From: an alpha proteobacterium BAL199
GTDB lineage: Bacteria; Pseudomonadota; Alphaproteobacteria; Thalassobaculales; Thalassobaculaceae
Assembly: GCA_000171835.1 (NCBI GenBank)
Contig: ABHC01000012.1
Coordinates: forward strand, 62,001 to 126,000
Reading direction: 5' to 3'
DNA: 64,000 nucleotides
Positions 25,777 to 35,663 of the stretch are shown here, piece by piece (the stretch's first letter is position 1; each line of letters begins with the position of its first letter). The notes beneath the pieces are model-generated. The model did not search any database. It was not told where the DNA came from and saw only the letters and a list, made by a program, of their open reading frames with translations. A program made the position numbers and the translations under genes.

Positions 25777-26259
25777 ATGCCGACAGAACATTCCTCCGCC
25801 GCAACTCCGGAACAGTCAGCCGAACGCCGTGCCCGTCAACGCTGGATGTCGATCCTGGCGAAGGCAGAGTTCAGTGATCTCGACACGCTCTGGAACAACC
25901 TGCCGTCCAAACCGACCTGGACCGTCGTGCGCCTACCGGAGATCGGCATGGTCATGGCCCGCGGTCGTGCCGGCGGAACCGGCCAGCGTTTCAATCTCGG
26001 CGAAGTCGCGGTCACGCGCTGTGCCGTCCAGCTTGAGTTCGGCGCGGTCGGCTTTGGCTACGTGATGGGCCGGAACCGTCGGCACGCCGAGTTGGCGGCC
26101 GCGGTCGACGCAATGCTGCAGACCCCGTCCCGGCGCGACGCGCTGGAGCGCGCCATCATCGCACCGCTGACCCTCCGCCTGGACGAAAAGCGCCTGAACC
26201 GCAGCCGCAAGGCCGCCGCGACCAAGGTCGAGTTCTTCACGATGGTCCGGGGAAGCTGA
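25777..26259 (+). CDS. phnG: C-P lyase subunit PhnG
   Basis: The 160-residue subunit of the C-P lyase core complex (PhnGHIJ), with family blocks RQRWMSILAKAEFSDL, RLPEIGMVMARGRAGGTGQR and FNLGEVAVTRCAVQLEFG followed by GFGYVMGR. PhnG with PhnH and PhnI helps attach phosphonate to ATP as a ribose 1-phosphonate triphosphate. The ATG 25777 is preferred over one nine codons upstream because GGAAG lies just before it and the upstream site overlaps the operator. phnH follows after three bases. Confidence 0.95.
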   Translation: MPTEHSSAATPEQSAERRARQRWMSILAKAEFSDLDTLWNNLPSKPTWTVVRLPEIGMVMARGRAGGTGQRFNLGEVAVTRCAVQLEFGAVGFGYVMGRNRRHAELAAAVDAMLQTPSRRDALERAIIAPLTLRLDEKRLNRSRKAAATKVEFFTMVRGS

Positions 26260-26262
26260 GCC

Positions 26263-26859
26263 ATGACCGACACCATTGATCTTCGCCCCGGCTTTGCCGA
26301 CCCGGTCATTGAGGCACAGAATGTCTTCCGGCTGGTGCTGGACGCGATGGCACGCCCGGGCCGCATTGCAACGATTCCCGAGAGCCTGCAGCCGCCGTCC
26401 CCGTTGAGCGTCGGCGCCGCCGCGATCTGCCTGGCGCTGGCCGATCACGACACGCCGATCTGGTTGGCGCCTGAGTTCAGAACACCCTCGGCGATCGCAT
26501 TCCTGAAGTTCCACTGCGGCTGTCCGATCGTCGACGTGCCGGCCAATGCCGCGTTCGCCATCGCCAATGGCGCCACCGTGCCGGCGTTGGACCAGTTCGC
26601 GATCGGCGACGATGCCTGGCCGGAGACCTCGACCACGGTGATCGTGCAACTCGACGATCTCGCAGTTGGGGACGGATTGGTCCTGTCTGGCCCGGGCATC
26701 GAGACCACTCACAGGCTGAACGCGCGGGGCTTGCGAGTGGACGTTTGGGGAGAATGGCGCGCCAACCAGGGGCTGTTCCCGTGTGGCGTCGACCTGATCC
26801 TGGTCGCCGGCAACCGGATCGCCGCCCTGCCCCGCACAACCACTGTCTCGGAGAACTGA
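26263..26859 (+). CDS. phnH: C-P lyase subunit PhnH
   Basis: The 198-residue core-complex subunit. The start PGFADPVIEAQNVFRLVLDA with MARPGRI, and the end GVDLILVAGNRIAALPRTT, match PhnH, a PLP-transferase-like fold without PLP. The length is close to E. coli PhnH. Spacing to phnG and phnI is three bases on each side, showing strict co-expression. Confidence 0.95.
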   Translation: MTDTIDLRPGFADPVIEAQNVFRLVLDAMARPGRIATIPESLQPPSPLSVGAAAICLALADHDTPIWLAPEFRTPSAIAFLKFHCGCPIVDVPANAAFAIANGATVPALDQFAIGDDAWPETSTTVIVQLDDLAVGDGLVLSGPGIETTHRLNARGLRVDVWGEWRANQGLFPCGVDLILVAGNRIAALPRTTTVSEN

Positions 26860-26862
26860 GCC

Positions 26863-27960
26863 ATGTATGTTGCCGTCAAAGGTGGCGACCGGGCCATCGA
26901 GAACTCCCAGAAGCTGCTCGACGAGGAGCGCCGCGGCGACCCGCGGGTGCCGGAGCTGTCGCTTGATCAGATCCGCGAGCAGATGTCCCTGGCGGTCGAC
27001 AGGGTCATGACCGAAGGCTCGCTGTACGATCCGGAACTGGCGGCACTTGCCATCAAGCAGGCGCGCGGAGACCTGGTCGAGGCGATCTTCCTGCTGCGGG
27101 CCTACCGCACCACCTTGCCGCGCTTCGGCGTTGGCGAGCCGATCGACACGGCCAAGATGGCGGTCCGTCGTCGTATCTCGGCCACCTACAAGGATCTGCC
27201 CGGCGGCCAGTTGCTCGGCGCCAGCTTCGACTACACCCACCGGCTACTCGATTTCGCTCTCGCCGCCGGAGACGAACGACCCGTCGCCGAGATCGCGCCG
27301 GAAGGCGTGGAATCCGGGATGCAGCACGTCGCCGACATCCTTGACCACGAGGGGCTGATCGAGCGCGAGGACCCGGACGACGAGAATCAGCCGGTGTTCG
27401 ACTTGACCCGGGAGTCGCCGCGCTATCCGGCCGACCGGGCGGCCCGCCTCCAGAACCTCGCTCGCGGTGACGAAGGCTGGTTGTTGGCGCTCGGCTATTC
27501 GACCCAGCGCGGGTACGGCAATAATCACCCGTTCGCCGGCGAGATTCGGGTCGGCGAGGTGGCGGTCGAATTCGCGCCGGAGGAGCTCGGCTTTCCGATC
27601 GAAATCGGCGAGATCACCGTCACCGAGTGCGAGATGGTCAACCAGTTCAAGGGGTCGGCACAGGTCCCGCCGCAATTCACCCGCGGCTACGGCCTGACCT
27701 TTGGGCATTGCGAGCGCAAGGCGATGGGCATGGCCCTGGTCGATCGCGCCCTGCGGGCTCGTGACTTCGGTGAGGCTACGGAGGCGCCGGCCCAGGACGA
27801 GGAGTTCGTCATGGCGCATTCCGACAACGTCGAGGCCTCAGGGTTCGTCCAGCACCTGAAGCTACCGCATTACGTTGATTTCCAGGCCGAACTGGTCACG
27901 GTCCGAGCCTTGCGCCGCAAGGCCGAGGCTGCCCGCGCCATTGCCGACGCCGCCGAGTGA
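26863..27960 (+). CDS. phnI: C-P lyase subunit PhnI (nucleosidase)
   Basis: A 365-residue protein, the catalytic subunit that displaces adenine from ATP by phosphonate when PhnG and PhnH are present. Typical blocks are YVAVKGGDRAIENSQKLLDE, LLGASFDYTHRLLDFAL and LALGYSTQRGYGNNHPFAGE; GLTFGHCERKAMGMALVDRA holds conserved His and Cys. Length matches the family. The stop lies 8 bases before the phnJ ATG. Confidence 0.97.
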   Translation: MYVAVKGGDRAIENSQKLLDEERRGDPRVPELSLDQIREQMSLAVDRVMTEGSLYDPELAALAIKQARGDLVEAIFLLRAYRTTLPRFGVGEPIDTAKMAVRRRISATYKDLPGGQLLGASFDYTHRLLDFALAAGDERPVAEIAPEGVESGMQHVADILDHEGLIEREDPDDENQPVFDLTRESPRYPADRAARLQNLARGDEGWLLALGYSTQRGYGNNHPFAGEIRVGEVAVEFAPEELGFPIEIGEITVTECEMVNQFKGSAQVPPQFTRGYGLTFGHCERKAMGMALVDRALRARDFGEATEAPAQDEEFVMAHSDNVEASGFVQHLKLPHYVDFQAELVTVRALRRKAEAARAIADAAE

Positions 27961-27968
27961 GGAACCCG

Positions 27969-28883
27969 ATGACCACCGTGATCCCGCACCCGAACGCCAG
28001 TGTCGCCACCTCGGCGGCACCCGCCGGGCTCGCCGGCTACAATTTCGCCTACCTGGACGAGCAGACCAAGCGGATGATCCGCCGCGCCCTGCTGAAAGCG
28101 GTCGCCATCCCCGGGTATCAGGTCCCGTTCGGCTCCCGCGAGATGCCCCTGCCCTATGGCTGGGGCACCGGCGGCATCCAGGTGACCGCCGCCGTCATTG
28201 GCCCTGACGATGTCCTGAAGGTCATTGACCAGGGGGCCGACGATACCACCAACGCCGTCAGCATCCGGCGGTTCTTCGCCAAGACCGCCGGCGTTGCCAC
28301 TACCGACCGGACGGTCGACGCCACGGTGATCCAGACTCGGCACCGGATCCCGGAAGTGCCGCTGACCGAAAACCAGATCCTGGTCTATCAGGTGCCGATC
28401 CCGGAGCCGTTGCGCCAGTTGGAGCCGCGCGAGGCCGAGACCCGCAAGATGCACGCCCTGGAGGAATACGGGGTGATGCATGTCAGCCTGTACGAGGACA
28501 TCGCCAAGTTCGGGCGCATCACCCGGTCCTACAACTATCCGGTCCGGGTAAACGGCCGCTACGTGATGGCGCCAAGCCCGATCCCGAAATTCGATAATCC
28601 GAAGATGGACCGGATGCCGGCCCTGCAACTGTTCGGCGCCGGTCGCGAGAAGCGGATCTACGCGGTCCCGCCCTACACCGACGTCAAGTCGCTCGACTTC
28701 GAGGATCACCCCTTCGAGATCGAGACCTGGGAGGAGGACTGCTCGCTGTGCGGGGCCCAGGACAGCTACCTCGACGAAGTCATCGTCGATGACAAGGGAA
28801 CCAAGATGTACGTCTGCTCCGACAGCGACTACTGCCGGGAGCGCCGGGAAGCCGGCCACCAGGGTGACGGAGGCCCGAAATGA
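27969..28883 (+). CDS. phnJ: Radical-SAM C-P lyase PhnJ
   Basis: The 304-residue enzyme breaks the carbon-phosphorus bond of ribose 1-phosphonate 5-phosphate, releasing an alkane and the 1,2-cyclic phosphate. The non-canonical cluster cysteines are visible in EDCSLCGAQDSYLDE (C258, C261) and YVCSDSDYC (C283, C289), the C-x2-C-x21-C-x5-C pattern that supplies three cluster ligands and the catalytic thiyl Cys. The ATG 27969 has GAGGA upstream; GTG four codons earlier is less likely. The last four bases overlap phnK. Confidence 0.97.
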   Translation: MTTVIPHPNASVATSAAPAGLAGYNFAYLDEQTKRMIRRALLKAVAIPGYQVPFGSREMPLPYGWGTGGIQVTAAVIGPDDVLKVIDQGADDTTNAVSIRRFFAKTAGVATTDRTVDATVIQTRHRIPEVPLTENQILVYQVPIPEPLRQLEPREAETRKMHALEEYGVMHVSLYEDIAKFGRITRSYNYPVRVNGRYVMAPSPIPKFDNPKMDRMPALQLFGAGREKRIYAVPPYTDVKSLDFEDHPFEIETWEEDCSLCGAQDSYLDEVIVDDKGTKMYVCSDSDYCRERREAGHQGDGGPK

Positions 28884-29665
28884 CCGGCAGCGTTCGCGAT
28901 CCGCTGCTCCAGGTCCGGGACCTGACGCACCACTACGGCCGGCACCTCGGCTGCCGCGACGTATCCTTCGACCTGCACCCCGGTGAAATCCTTGGCATCG
29001 TCGGTGAATCCGGGTCGGGCAAGACCACCCTGCTGAAATGTGTGTCGGGTCAGTTGCAGCCGACCGACGGTTCGGTCTCCTACCGCACTCGCGACCTTGG
29101 CCCGGTCGACGTATATGGCATGTCGGAGGCGCGCCGCCGTCTGCTGATGCGCACCGACTGGGGCATCGTCTACCAAAACGCCCGCGACGGGTTGCGCATG
29201 AAGGTGTCCGCCGGCGCCAATGTCGGTGAACGGCTGATGGCGATCGGCGACCGGCACTACGGCCACATCCGCTCCGAAGCCGTCGACTGGCTGGAGCGGG
29301 TCGAGATGGACATGGGCCGGATCGACGACATGCCCGGCACATTCTCCGGCGGCATGCAGCAGCGCCTGCAGATCGCTCGCAACCTCGTGACCAAACCGCG
29401 GCTGGTATTCATGGACGAGCCGACCAGCGGCCTAGATGTTTCCGTGCAGGCACGGTTGCTCGACCTGATCCGCGGCCTCGTCGGATCGCTCGGCATCGCC
29501 TGCATCGTGGTCACCCACGACCTCGGCGTGGTCCGGCTGCTGTCCCACCGGCTGATGGTGATGAAGGGCGGACAAGTAGTCGAGCACGGCCTGACCGATC
29601 AGGTGCTGGACGATCCCCAGCACCCCTATACCCAGCTTCTCGTTTCCTCGATCCTGCCGGTGTGA
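28880..29665 (+). CDS. phnK: C-P lyase-associated ATPase PhnK
   Basis: The 261-residue ABC-type ATPase has Walker A GESGSGKTTLLKC, signature TFSGGMQQRLQIARNL and Walker B LVFMDEPTSGLDV. In E. coli PhnK docks on the PhnGHIJ core as a soluble ATPase rather than a transporter. QNARDGLRMKVSAGANVGERL is characteristic of PhnK. It overlaps phnJ by four bases; phnL follows four bases after the stop. Confidence 0.95.
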   Translation: MTGSVRDPLLQVRDLTHHYGRHLGCRDVSFDLHPGEILGIVGESGSGKTTLLKCVSGQLQPTDGSVSYRTRDLGPVDVYGMSEARRRLLMRTDWGIVYQNARDGLRMKVSAGANVGERLMAIGDRHYGHIRSEAVDWLERVEMDMGRIDDMPGTFSGGMQQRLQIARNLVTKPRLVFMDEPTSGLDVSVQARLLDLIRGLVGSLGIACIVVTHDLGVVRLLSHRLMVMKGGQVVEHGLTDQVLDDPQHPYTQLLVSSILPV

Positions 29666-29669
29666 TGCC

Positions 29670-30386
29670 ATGACCTCGACACTCGAAGCCGACGTGATGC
29701 TGCGGGCCGAGCGGCTGGCCAAGTCCTTTGTCCTGCACAACCAGGGCGGGGTGACGATCAACGTGTTCGACGGGTTGGACCTGGAGGTTCGGCGCGGCGA
29801 ATGCCTGATCCTCGCCGGCCCGTCAGGCGCCGGAAAGTCCAGCCTGCTGCGCTCGCTGTACGCCAACTACAAGCCGCAGTCCGGATCGGTCCTGGTTCGC
29901 CACGAGGACCGGGTCGTCGACCTGTGCGCAGCCGAGCCCTACGAGGTCCTGGAGGTACGCCGACGGACGCTCGGCTATGTCAGCCAGTTCCTGCGGGTGA
30001 TCCCGCGGGTGCCGACGATCGATCTGGTGACCGAACCATTGACCACTCGAGGTGTCGATCCGGCCGAAGCGCGGGAACGCGCCGGTACTCTGCTCACCCG
30101 GCTGCGCATCCCGGAAGCGCTGTGGCGCCTGCCCCCCGCCACCTTCTCGGGCGGCGAGCAGCAGCGCGTGAACATTGCCATGACCTTCGTGCAAGATTAT
30201 CCGATCCTCCTGCTGGACGAACCGACTGCTTCTCTGGACGTGGACAACCGCCGGACCGTGACCGACCTCATCACCGAAGCCCATGAGGCCGGTGCCGCGA
30301 TCGTCGGCATCTTCCACGATGCCGAGGTTCGCGCCGCCGTCGGCACCCGCTCCTATGACCTCTCCGCCAATAGGCAGGCCGCATGA
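29670..30386 (+). CDS. phnL: C-P lyase-associated ATPase PhnL
   Basis: A 238-residue ABC-type ATPase with Walker A AGPSGAGKSSLLRSL, signature TFSGGEQQRVNIAMTF and Walker B LLLDEPTASLD. PhnL is thought to work with PhnK on the lyase complex. VSQFLRVIPRVPTIDLVTEP is a family block. The gene overlaps phnM by four bases. Confidence 0.95.
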   Translation: MTSTLEADVMLRAERLAKSFVLHNQGGVTINVFDGLDLEVRRGECLILAGPSGAGKSSLLRSLYANYKPQSGSVLVRHEDRVVDLCAAEPYEVLEVRRRTLGYVSQFLRVIPRVPTIDLVTEPLTTRGVDPAEARERAGTLLTRLRIPEALWRLPPATFSGGEQQRVNIAMTFVQDYPILLLDEPTASLDVDNRRTVTDLITEAHEAGAAIVGIFHDAEVRAAVGTRSYDLSANRQAA

Positions 30387-31528
30387 CTGCAGACATGATC
30401 CTGAGCAACGCCCGGCTGGTGCTGGCCGACGAGGTGGTGCACGGCACCGTGCGGGTCTCAGGCGGCCGGATTGCCTCTTTCGACTCCGGCAATACGGCGG
30501 TAGCCGGGTCCGAGGATCTAGATGGCGACTACCTGATGCCAGGCCTGATCGAGTTGCATACCGATAATCTGGAGCGGCACATCCAGCCGCGCCCGAAGGT
30601 CAACTGGCCGACTTCCTCGGCGCTGCTGGCGCACGATGCCCAGGTGGCCGCCGCCGGAATCACCACGGTGCTCGACGCCATCGCCGTGGGCGGCACCCTG
30701 ACCGAGGACATCCGCGACCGAATCGTACGGGAATCGGCGGAGGCGATCCGCAGCTTCCGCGAGGCCGACCTGCTGCGCGCCGATCATCACCTGCACATGC
30801 GCTGCGAAGTGGCGCACAAGGACGTGCTGCGCCTGTTCGAGCCGTTCAAGGACGACCCGCTTGTCTTGCTGGTCTCTTTGATGGACCACACGCCGGGGCA
30901 GCGGCAGTTCGTCAACCTCGACAAGCTGCGCGTCTACTACCAGGGCAAGCACGCCATGAGCGATGCGGAGTTCGAGCGCATGATCGTCGATCGCAAGGCG
31001 GCGCAGGAACTGTACTCCGACCGGCACCGCCGCATCCTGGTCGAGATGGCGTTGAGCGCCGGGCACACCATCGCCAGCCACGACGACGCGACCCAGGAGC
31101 ACATCGACGAAGCGGCCGAACTGGGCCTGACCATCAGCGAGTTCCCGACGACCATGGCCGCCGCGCACGCTGCCCACGCCAAGGGCCTGACGACCATCAT
31201 GGGTGGCCCGAACGTGGTGCGCGGCGGCTCCCACTCCGGCAACGTTTCGGCCGGAGAACTGGCCGAGGCCGGCGTGCTGGACGCGCTGTCGTCCGACTAC
31301 GTACCGTCCAGCCTGCTGCACGGCGCACTGATGCTGCACGAAAGGCACGGCATGACCCTGCCCGGCGCGATCGCGACCGTAACCCGCAATCCGGCGGACA
31401 TGATCGGCTTGGATGACCGCGGCCGGATCGCAGCAGGCACCCGCGCCGACCTGATCCGGGTCAAACGCCTGGACGACGGCGTGCCGGTGGTGCGCCGAAC
31501 CTGGCGCGAAGGCCGGCAGGTGCTGTGA
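30383..31528 (+). CDS. phnM: Alpha-D-ribose 1-methylphosphonate 5-triphosphate diphosphatase PhnM
   Basis: A 381-residue amidohydrolase-superfamily enzyme that trims pyrophosphate from the ribose triphosphate intermediate. The metal site begins at [16 protein letters not shown] (H59, H66) and continues with DHTPGQRQF and [29 protein letters not shown] is diagnostic of PhnM. The TGA shares its A with the next start codon. Confidence 0.97.
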   Translation: MTADMILSNARLVLADEVVHGTVRVSGGRIASFDSGNTAVAGSEDLDGDYLMPGLIELHTDNLERHIQPRPKVNWPTSSALLAHDAQVAAAGITTVLDAIAVGGTLTEDIRDRIVRESAEAIRSFREADLLRADHHLHMRCEVAHKDVLRLFEPFKDDPLVLLVSLMDHTPGQRQFVNLDKLRVYYQGKHAMSDAEFERMIVDRKAAQELYSDRHRRILVEMALSAGHTIASHDDATQEHIDEAAELGLTISEFPTTMAAAHAAHAKGLTTIMGGPNVVRGGSHSGNVSAGELAEAGVLDALSSDYVPSSLLHGALMLHERHGMTLPGAIATVTRNPADMIGLDDRGRIAAGTRADLIRVKRLDDGVPVVRRTWREGRQVL

Positions 31529-32145
31529 TGGCGGGCAAGAATCTGTCGCCCGACGGCCCGTGGATCCACCCGGAAGCCCACGTGGTAGGCTCGACATTCG
31601 GCGCCTGGACCGAGGTTGGCGCCCGCACATCGGTGGTTGAGACCACCATGGGCGACTACAGCTACGTGGTCAGCGACAGCCAGATCATCTACGCCACCAT
31701 CGGTAAGTTCGCGAACATCGCCGCACATACCCGGATCAATCCCGGCAACCACCCGCATTGGCGGGCCTGCCTGCATCATTTCATGTACCGATCCGACGAC
31801 TACGATCTCGGCGAGCGTGACGACGCCTTCTTCGACTGGCGTCGCTCGACCCCGGTGATCATCGGCCACGACGTGTGGATCGGCCACGGCGCCCTGATCA
31901 TGCCGGGCGTCACCATCGGCACCGGGGCGATCGTCGGCGCCGGCGCGGTCGTCACCAAGGATGTCGAGCCCTACGCGATCGTCGCCGGAGTACCGGCCAA
32001 GCCGATCCGCCGCCGGGTGTCTGAGGAGACCGAAGCCAAGCTGATGGCAATCGCCTGGTGGGACTGGACCCACGACACGCTGCGCGAGCGAATGGCCGAC
32101 TTCCGAGCCCTCGACGCCGACGCGTTCGCTGACCGATATGCGTGA
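31528..32145 (+). CDS. Phosphonate-associated hexapeptide-repeat transferase
   Basis: The 205-residue left-handed beta-helix protein resembles chloramphenicol/xenobiotic acetyltransferases. Hexapeptide repeats run through [20 protein letters not shown] and [16 protein letters not shown]; the active-site-like His is in [14 protein letters not shown]. Such a gene is regularly seen inside C-P lyase operons and may acetylate aminoalkylphosphonates, the job of the unrelated PhnO elsewhere. That function is inference. Starts at ATG 31528, coupled to phnM (TGATG), and overlaps phnN by eight bases. Confidence 0.85.
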   Translation: MAGKNLSPDGPWIHPEAHVVGSTFGAWTEVGARTSVVETTMGDYSYVVSDSQIIYATIGKFANIAAHTRINPGNHPHWRACLHHFMYRSDDYDLGERDDAFFDWRRSTPVIIGHDVWIGHGALIMPGVTIGTGAIVGAGAVVTKDVEPYAIVAGVPAKPIRRRVSEETEAKLMAIAWWDWTHDTLRERMADFRALDADAFADRYA

Positions 32146-32752
32146 CCACGAGACGCCGCGCGGCCTGCTGGTCCTGGTGGTTGGACCGTCGGGCGTCGGC
32201 AAGGACACGCTCATCGATGCGGCACGGCGGGCATTGTCGGATGATCCGTCGGTGGTGTTTCCCCGCCGCGAGATCACCCGTCCCGCCGATGCCGGCGGCG
32301 AAGACCACATCCCGGTCGACATCGACACGTTCCGAACCCGCCGCGCTGCCGGCGCCTACGCACTGGCCTGGGAAGCGCACGGACTCGGATACGGCGTCCC
32401 GATCGCCGTCGCTGCAGACCTTGCGGCGGGCCGGCGCGTCGTCGTGAACGTGTCACGCGGCGTACTAGATGAAGCACGCCAACGTCACGGACCGGTTCGC
32501 GTGCTGAGCCTGAACGTGCCGGCCGCCGTGCTGCGCCAACGGCTCACGGCGCGCGGCCGCGAGGATCACGACGAAATCGAACGCCGGGTCGGCCGGGCCG
32601 ACGCCTTCACCGTCGAGGGACCGGACGTGGTGACGGTCGTCAACGACGGCGAGATCGACACCGCAGCCTTGCGCTTCGTAGAAGCGGTTCGCGCACCGGC
32701 ACTTCCACCGGGTGAGTCATCGAACCGCAACGCTCCGGACGCTGAAACTTAA
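32138..32752 (+). CDS. phnN: Ribose 1,5-bisphosphate phosphokinase PhnN
   Basis: The 204-residue guanylate-kinase-like P-loop enzyme turns ribose 1,5-bisphosphate into PRPP, feeding the lyase product into nucleotide metabolism. The P-loop is [37 protein letters not shown] and [16 protein letters not shown] bind the acceptor. The C-terminal ~20 residues ([15 protein letters not shown]) look disordered. A 120-base gap before phnC holds no clear gene. Confidence 0.93.
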   Translation: MRDHETPRGLLVLVVGPSGVGKDTLIDAARRALSDDPSVVFPRREITRPADAGGEDHIPVDIDTFRTRRAAGAYALAWEAHGLGYGVPIAVAADLAAGRRVVVNVSRGVLDEARQRHGPVRVLSLNVPAAVLRQRLTARGREDHDEIERRVGRADAFTVEGPDVVTVVNDGEIDTAALRFVEAVRAPALPPGESSNRNAPDAET

Positions 32753-32872
32753 CGACACCGTCACCGTCACGTTGCGAAACATGCGTACCCACCGCACTGC
32801 AAAACGCGTGCGACCACCGGCCCTCCGAGCCGGTCCGAATACGGTCGCGCGCCCAGCATGCGGGACGCGACG

Positions 32873-33697
32873 ATGCTTGAGATCACAAACCTTGAAAAGC
32901 GCTTCGGCGCAGTGGCGGCCGTCGATCGGGTGTCGCTTACGATCCCGGATGGCCAGATGGTCGGCGTTATCGGTCGGTCCGGGGCCGGCAAGTCGACCCT
33001 GCTGCGCCTCATCAACCGGCTGGCTGAGCCGACCAGCGGACAGATCCTGTATGCCGGCGAGGATGTCTCCGTACTGAGGGGCCGTCCCTTGATGGCGTGG
33101 CGCGCGCACTGCGCCATGATCTTCCAGCAGTTCAACCTGGTGAACCGGCTCGACGTGATGACCAACGTCCTGCTCGGGCGGCTGAACTACCACGGGTTCG
33201 TAGCTTCGATGCTGAAGCGGTTCACCCCGGCGGAACGCGCCTTCGCGATCCGCGCGCTCGACCGACTGGACATGGCGCAGACCGCCTTGCAGCGCGCCGA
33301 CACCCTGTCCGGGGGGCAGCAGCAGCGCGTCGCCATCGCGCGCGAACTGATGCAGGAGCCGAAGATCCTGTTGGCCGATGAACCGATCGCCTCGCTCGAC
33401 CCGCGCAACGCCACCATCGTCATGGATGCCCTGCGCACCATCAACCGCGAGGCAGGCATCACAGTAGTCTGCAACCTGCACACCCTCGATACCGCCCGCG
33501 CCTACTGCGACCGCATCGTCGGTATGTTCAAGGGGGCCGTCGTCTTCGACGGGTCTCCGTCCGAACTGACGGTCGACGCGGCGCGCGCGATCTATGGGGT
33601 CGACGGCCTCGACGAGGCGCTGAGCGAAAGCGTCACCTCCACCTCAATCGGACCGGCCACGGGGGCGACCGTTCCGTCTCGCCTTGCGGTCGCCTGA
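32873..33697 (+). CDS. phnC: Phosphonate ABC transporter ATPase PhnC
   Basis: A 274-residue importer ATPase with Walker [16 protein letters not shown], signature [16 protein letters not shown] and Walker [33 protein letters not shown] is typical of PhnC. Two ATGs (32858, 32873) are possible; the second begins the conserved [13 protein letters not shown] 30-residue Ser/Thr-rich tail follows the ATPase core. It drives uptake through the two PhnE permeases. Confidence 0.95.
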   Translation: MLEITNLEKRFGAVAAVDRVSLTIPDGQMVGVIGRSGAGKSTLLRLINRLAEPTSGQILYAGEDVSVLRGRPLMAWRAHCAMIFQQFNLVNRLDVMTNVLLGRLNYHGFVASMLKRFTPAERAFAIRALDRLDMAQTALQRADTLSGGQQQRVAIARELMQEPKILLADEPIASLDPRNATIVMDALRTINREAGITVVCNLHTLDTARAYCDRIVGMFKGAVVFDGSPSELTVDAARAIYGVDGLDEALSESVTSTSIGPATGATVPSRLAVA

Positions 33698-33742
33698 GCA
33701 CGCCGCAGTCCCCATCGCCTTCTCTTCAGGGAGTATCTCTCA

Positions 33743-34681
33743 ATGATCGCACGTCGCACTCTGGGCGTCGCATTCGCCGGCCTGGCGACTCTGGCCGCCC
33801 TCACCACGATTGCCTACGCGGCCGACGACTGGCGCAAGCAGGTTCCGGTATTCCGCGTCGGCATCCTCGGCGGTGAAAACGAAGCCGACCGACTGAAGGA
33901 CAACGCGTGCTTCAAGGAATTGCTGGAGACGCGTCTCGGCGTGCCGGTCGAACTGTACCCGGCTTCGGACTACGCGGGGGTCATGCAGGGGTTGATCTCG
34001 AAGAATCTGGAGTATGCGGGCCTCGGCTCCGCAGCCTATGCCGGGATCGTTATTCAGGATCCGGACGCGGTGGAGCCGCTCGTGACGACCGAGCAGATTG
34101 ATGGCTCGCTCGGCTACTATTCGGTGCTCTATGTGCGCGCCGACAGCCCCTACAAGTCGATCGAGGACTTGAAGGGCAAGAGTCTGGCGTTCGCGGACCC
34201 GAACTCCACCTCGGGCTACCTGGTGCCCGCCTTCGAATTGAAGCAGCAGGGCTATGATCCCGCCAAATTCTTCTCGCAGACCGGCTTCGGCGGCGGTCAC
34301 GAGCAGGCCGTGGTCGCGGTTCTGAACAAGCAGTACGACGCAGGCGTCACCTGGACCTCCGGCGTCGGCGAGTTGTCGGAGGGCTACTCGCGTGGCAACC
34401 TGCGCAAGATGGTGGACAAGGGCGCCTTGGACATGAAGGACATCCGGGTTGTCTGGAAGTCCAACCTGATCACCAACGGCCCCCGGGTGATCCGAAAGGA
34501 CGCCCCGCAGGAGTTGAAGGACCTGGTCCGCGGCATCCTGGTGAACATGCCGATCGAGAACCGGTTGTGCGCCGAAGCGATCGCGGGCGGCGAGTTCAAC
34601 TCGTTCCAGCCGGTCAGCCACGACTTCTACAAAACCATCATTGAGATGCGCAACGAGTTGAAGAAGGCTCGTCGCGGCTGA
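33743..34681 (+). CDS. phnD: Phosphonate periplasmic binding protein PhnD
   Basis: The 312-residue binding protein starts after GGGAG. The signal peptide is visible to AYA-ADDW near residue 27. FRVGILGGENEADRLKDN opens the mature fold, and VMQGLISKNLEYAGLGSAAY with LAFADPNSTSGYLVP form the ligand cleft; ST-S-G residues of that motif bind phosphonate oxygen in relatives. It is followed by a perfect hairpin before phnE. Confidence 0.95.
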   Translation: MIARRTLGVAFAGLATLAALTTIAYAADDWRKQVPVFRVGILGGENEADRLKDNACFKELLETRLGVPVELYPASDYAGVMQGLISKNLEYAGLGSAAYAGIVIQDPDAVEPLVTTEQIDGSLGYYSVLYVRADSPYKSIEDLKGKSLAFADPNSTSGYLVPAFELKQQGYDPAKFFSQTGFGGGHEQAVVAVLNKQYDAGVTWTSGVGELSEGYSRGNLRKMVDKGALDMKDIRVVWKSNLITNGPRVIRKDAPQELKDLVRGILVNMPIENRLCAEAIAGGEFNSFQPVSHDFYKTIIEMRNELKKARRG

Positions 34682-34692
34682 TTGATCCACGG

Positions 34693-34725
34693 ACAGGCCG
34701 GCCGCGAACCACGCGGCCGGCCTGT
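34693..34725 (+). terminator. Perfect hairpin between phnD and phnE
   Basis: ACAGGCCGGCCGC (34693-34705) and GCGGCCGGCCTGT (34713-34725) form a 13-bp perfect stem around a 7-base loop, followed by TCCTTTCT. It begins 11 bases after the phnD stop and ends 29 bases before the phnE start. Such structures after binding-protein genes commonly stabilise that mRNA and reduce read-through, giving more binding protein than permease. Full termination is unlikely because phnE lacks its own visible promoter. Confidence 0.6.
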
Positions 34726-34754
34726 TCCTTTCTGATCTGTGCGTGGAGGTCCGC

Positions 34755-35663
34755 GTGACCAGCGAGATACTGGCGGCATCGGCCGTCGACACCCCGGTCG
34801 GGCGCTTCGAACGACACCGTGCCGAGTTGGCTGCCCGCCGCCGACGCGCCACCCTGGTTTATGCCATGCTGTTCCTGGCGGCCCTGGCCGGATCGGTCTA
34901 CATCAGCAACTTCTTTCCCGATCGTCTGGCGGCCGGCGCCCCCAAGGTCGGCGACTATCTGTACGAGATCCTCCCGGTCCTGAGCGCCGAGCACCTGTTC
35001 GCCGACACCAAGACCGAGGGCTCGCTCGCCTACTGGTACTTCAATCTGCCGAAGTATGCGCAGCTGCTGCTCGAAACGGTGAACATGGCGCTGTTCGCCA
35101 CGATCCTCGGCACGTTCGGCGGCTTCATCATGTGCTTCCCGGCGAGCCACAACCTCGCTCCGAACAGCTGGGTATACCAGGGATTCCGGCGGGTAATGGA
35201 GTTCTGCCGCGCCGTCCCGGAGGTGATCTTCGCGATCCTGTTCGTCTGGGCCGTCGGCGTCGGCCCGCTTGCCGGCATCCTGGCGATCGCGATCCATTCC
35301 AGCGGCGCGCTCGGCAAACTGTTCTCGGAGGTCAACGAGAACGTCGACCACAAGCCGATGGACGGCATCCGCGCCTCCGGCGGGTCCTGGTTCGGTGAGA
35401 TCCGCTACGGCGTGGTGCCGCAGGTCCTGCCGAACTTCGTCAGCTACGCGCTGCTGCGCTTCGAGATCAACATCCGGGCGTCGTCGATCATCGGGTTCGT
35501 CGGCGCCGGCGGCGTCGGCCAGGAACTGTACTACGTCATCAATTTCAACTTCTACGAAGAGGTCAGCGCCTTGGTCCTGATGGTGGTCGCCACGGTGACC
35601 TGCGTCGACCTGCTGTCCGCCCGCATCCGCCACCGCTTCATCGGCCGGGAGCAACTGGCATGA
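34755..35663 (+). CDS. phnE: Phosphonate ABC transporter permease PhnE (first copy)
   Basis: The 302-residue permease starts at GTG 34755 with GGAGG six bases upstream (a GTG four codons earlier overlaps that site). It has about six membrane helices and the BPD-permease coupling motif in PMDGIRASGGSWFGEIRYGV. The first hydrophobic segment is MLFLAALAGSVYISNFF. It is followed, with ATGA overlap, by a second, related permease, so a heterodimeric channel is likely. Confidence 0.93.
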   Translation: MTSEILAASAVDTPVGRFERHRAELAARRRRATLVYAMLFLAALAGSVYISNFFPDRLAAGAPKVGDYLYEILPVLSAEHLFADTKTEGSLAYWYFNLPKYAQLLLETVNMALFATILGTFGGFIMCFPASHNLAPNSWVYQGFRRVMEFCRAVPEVIFAILFVWAVGVGPLAGILAIAIHSSGALGKLFSEVNENVDHKPMDGIRASGGSWFGEIRYGVVPQVLPNFVSYALLRFEINIRASSIIGFVGAGGVGQELYYVINFNFYEEVSALVLMVVATVTCVDLLSARIRHRFIGREQLA

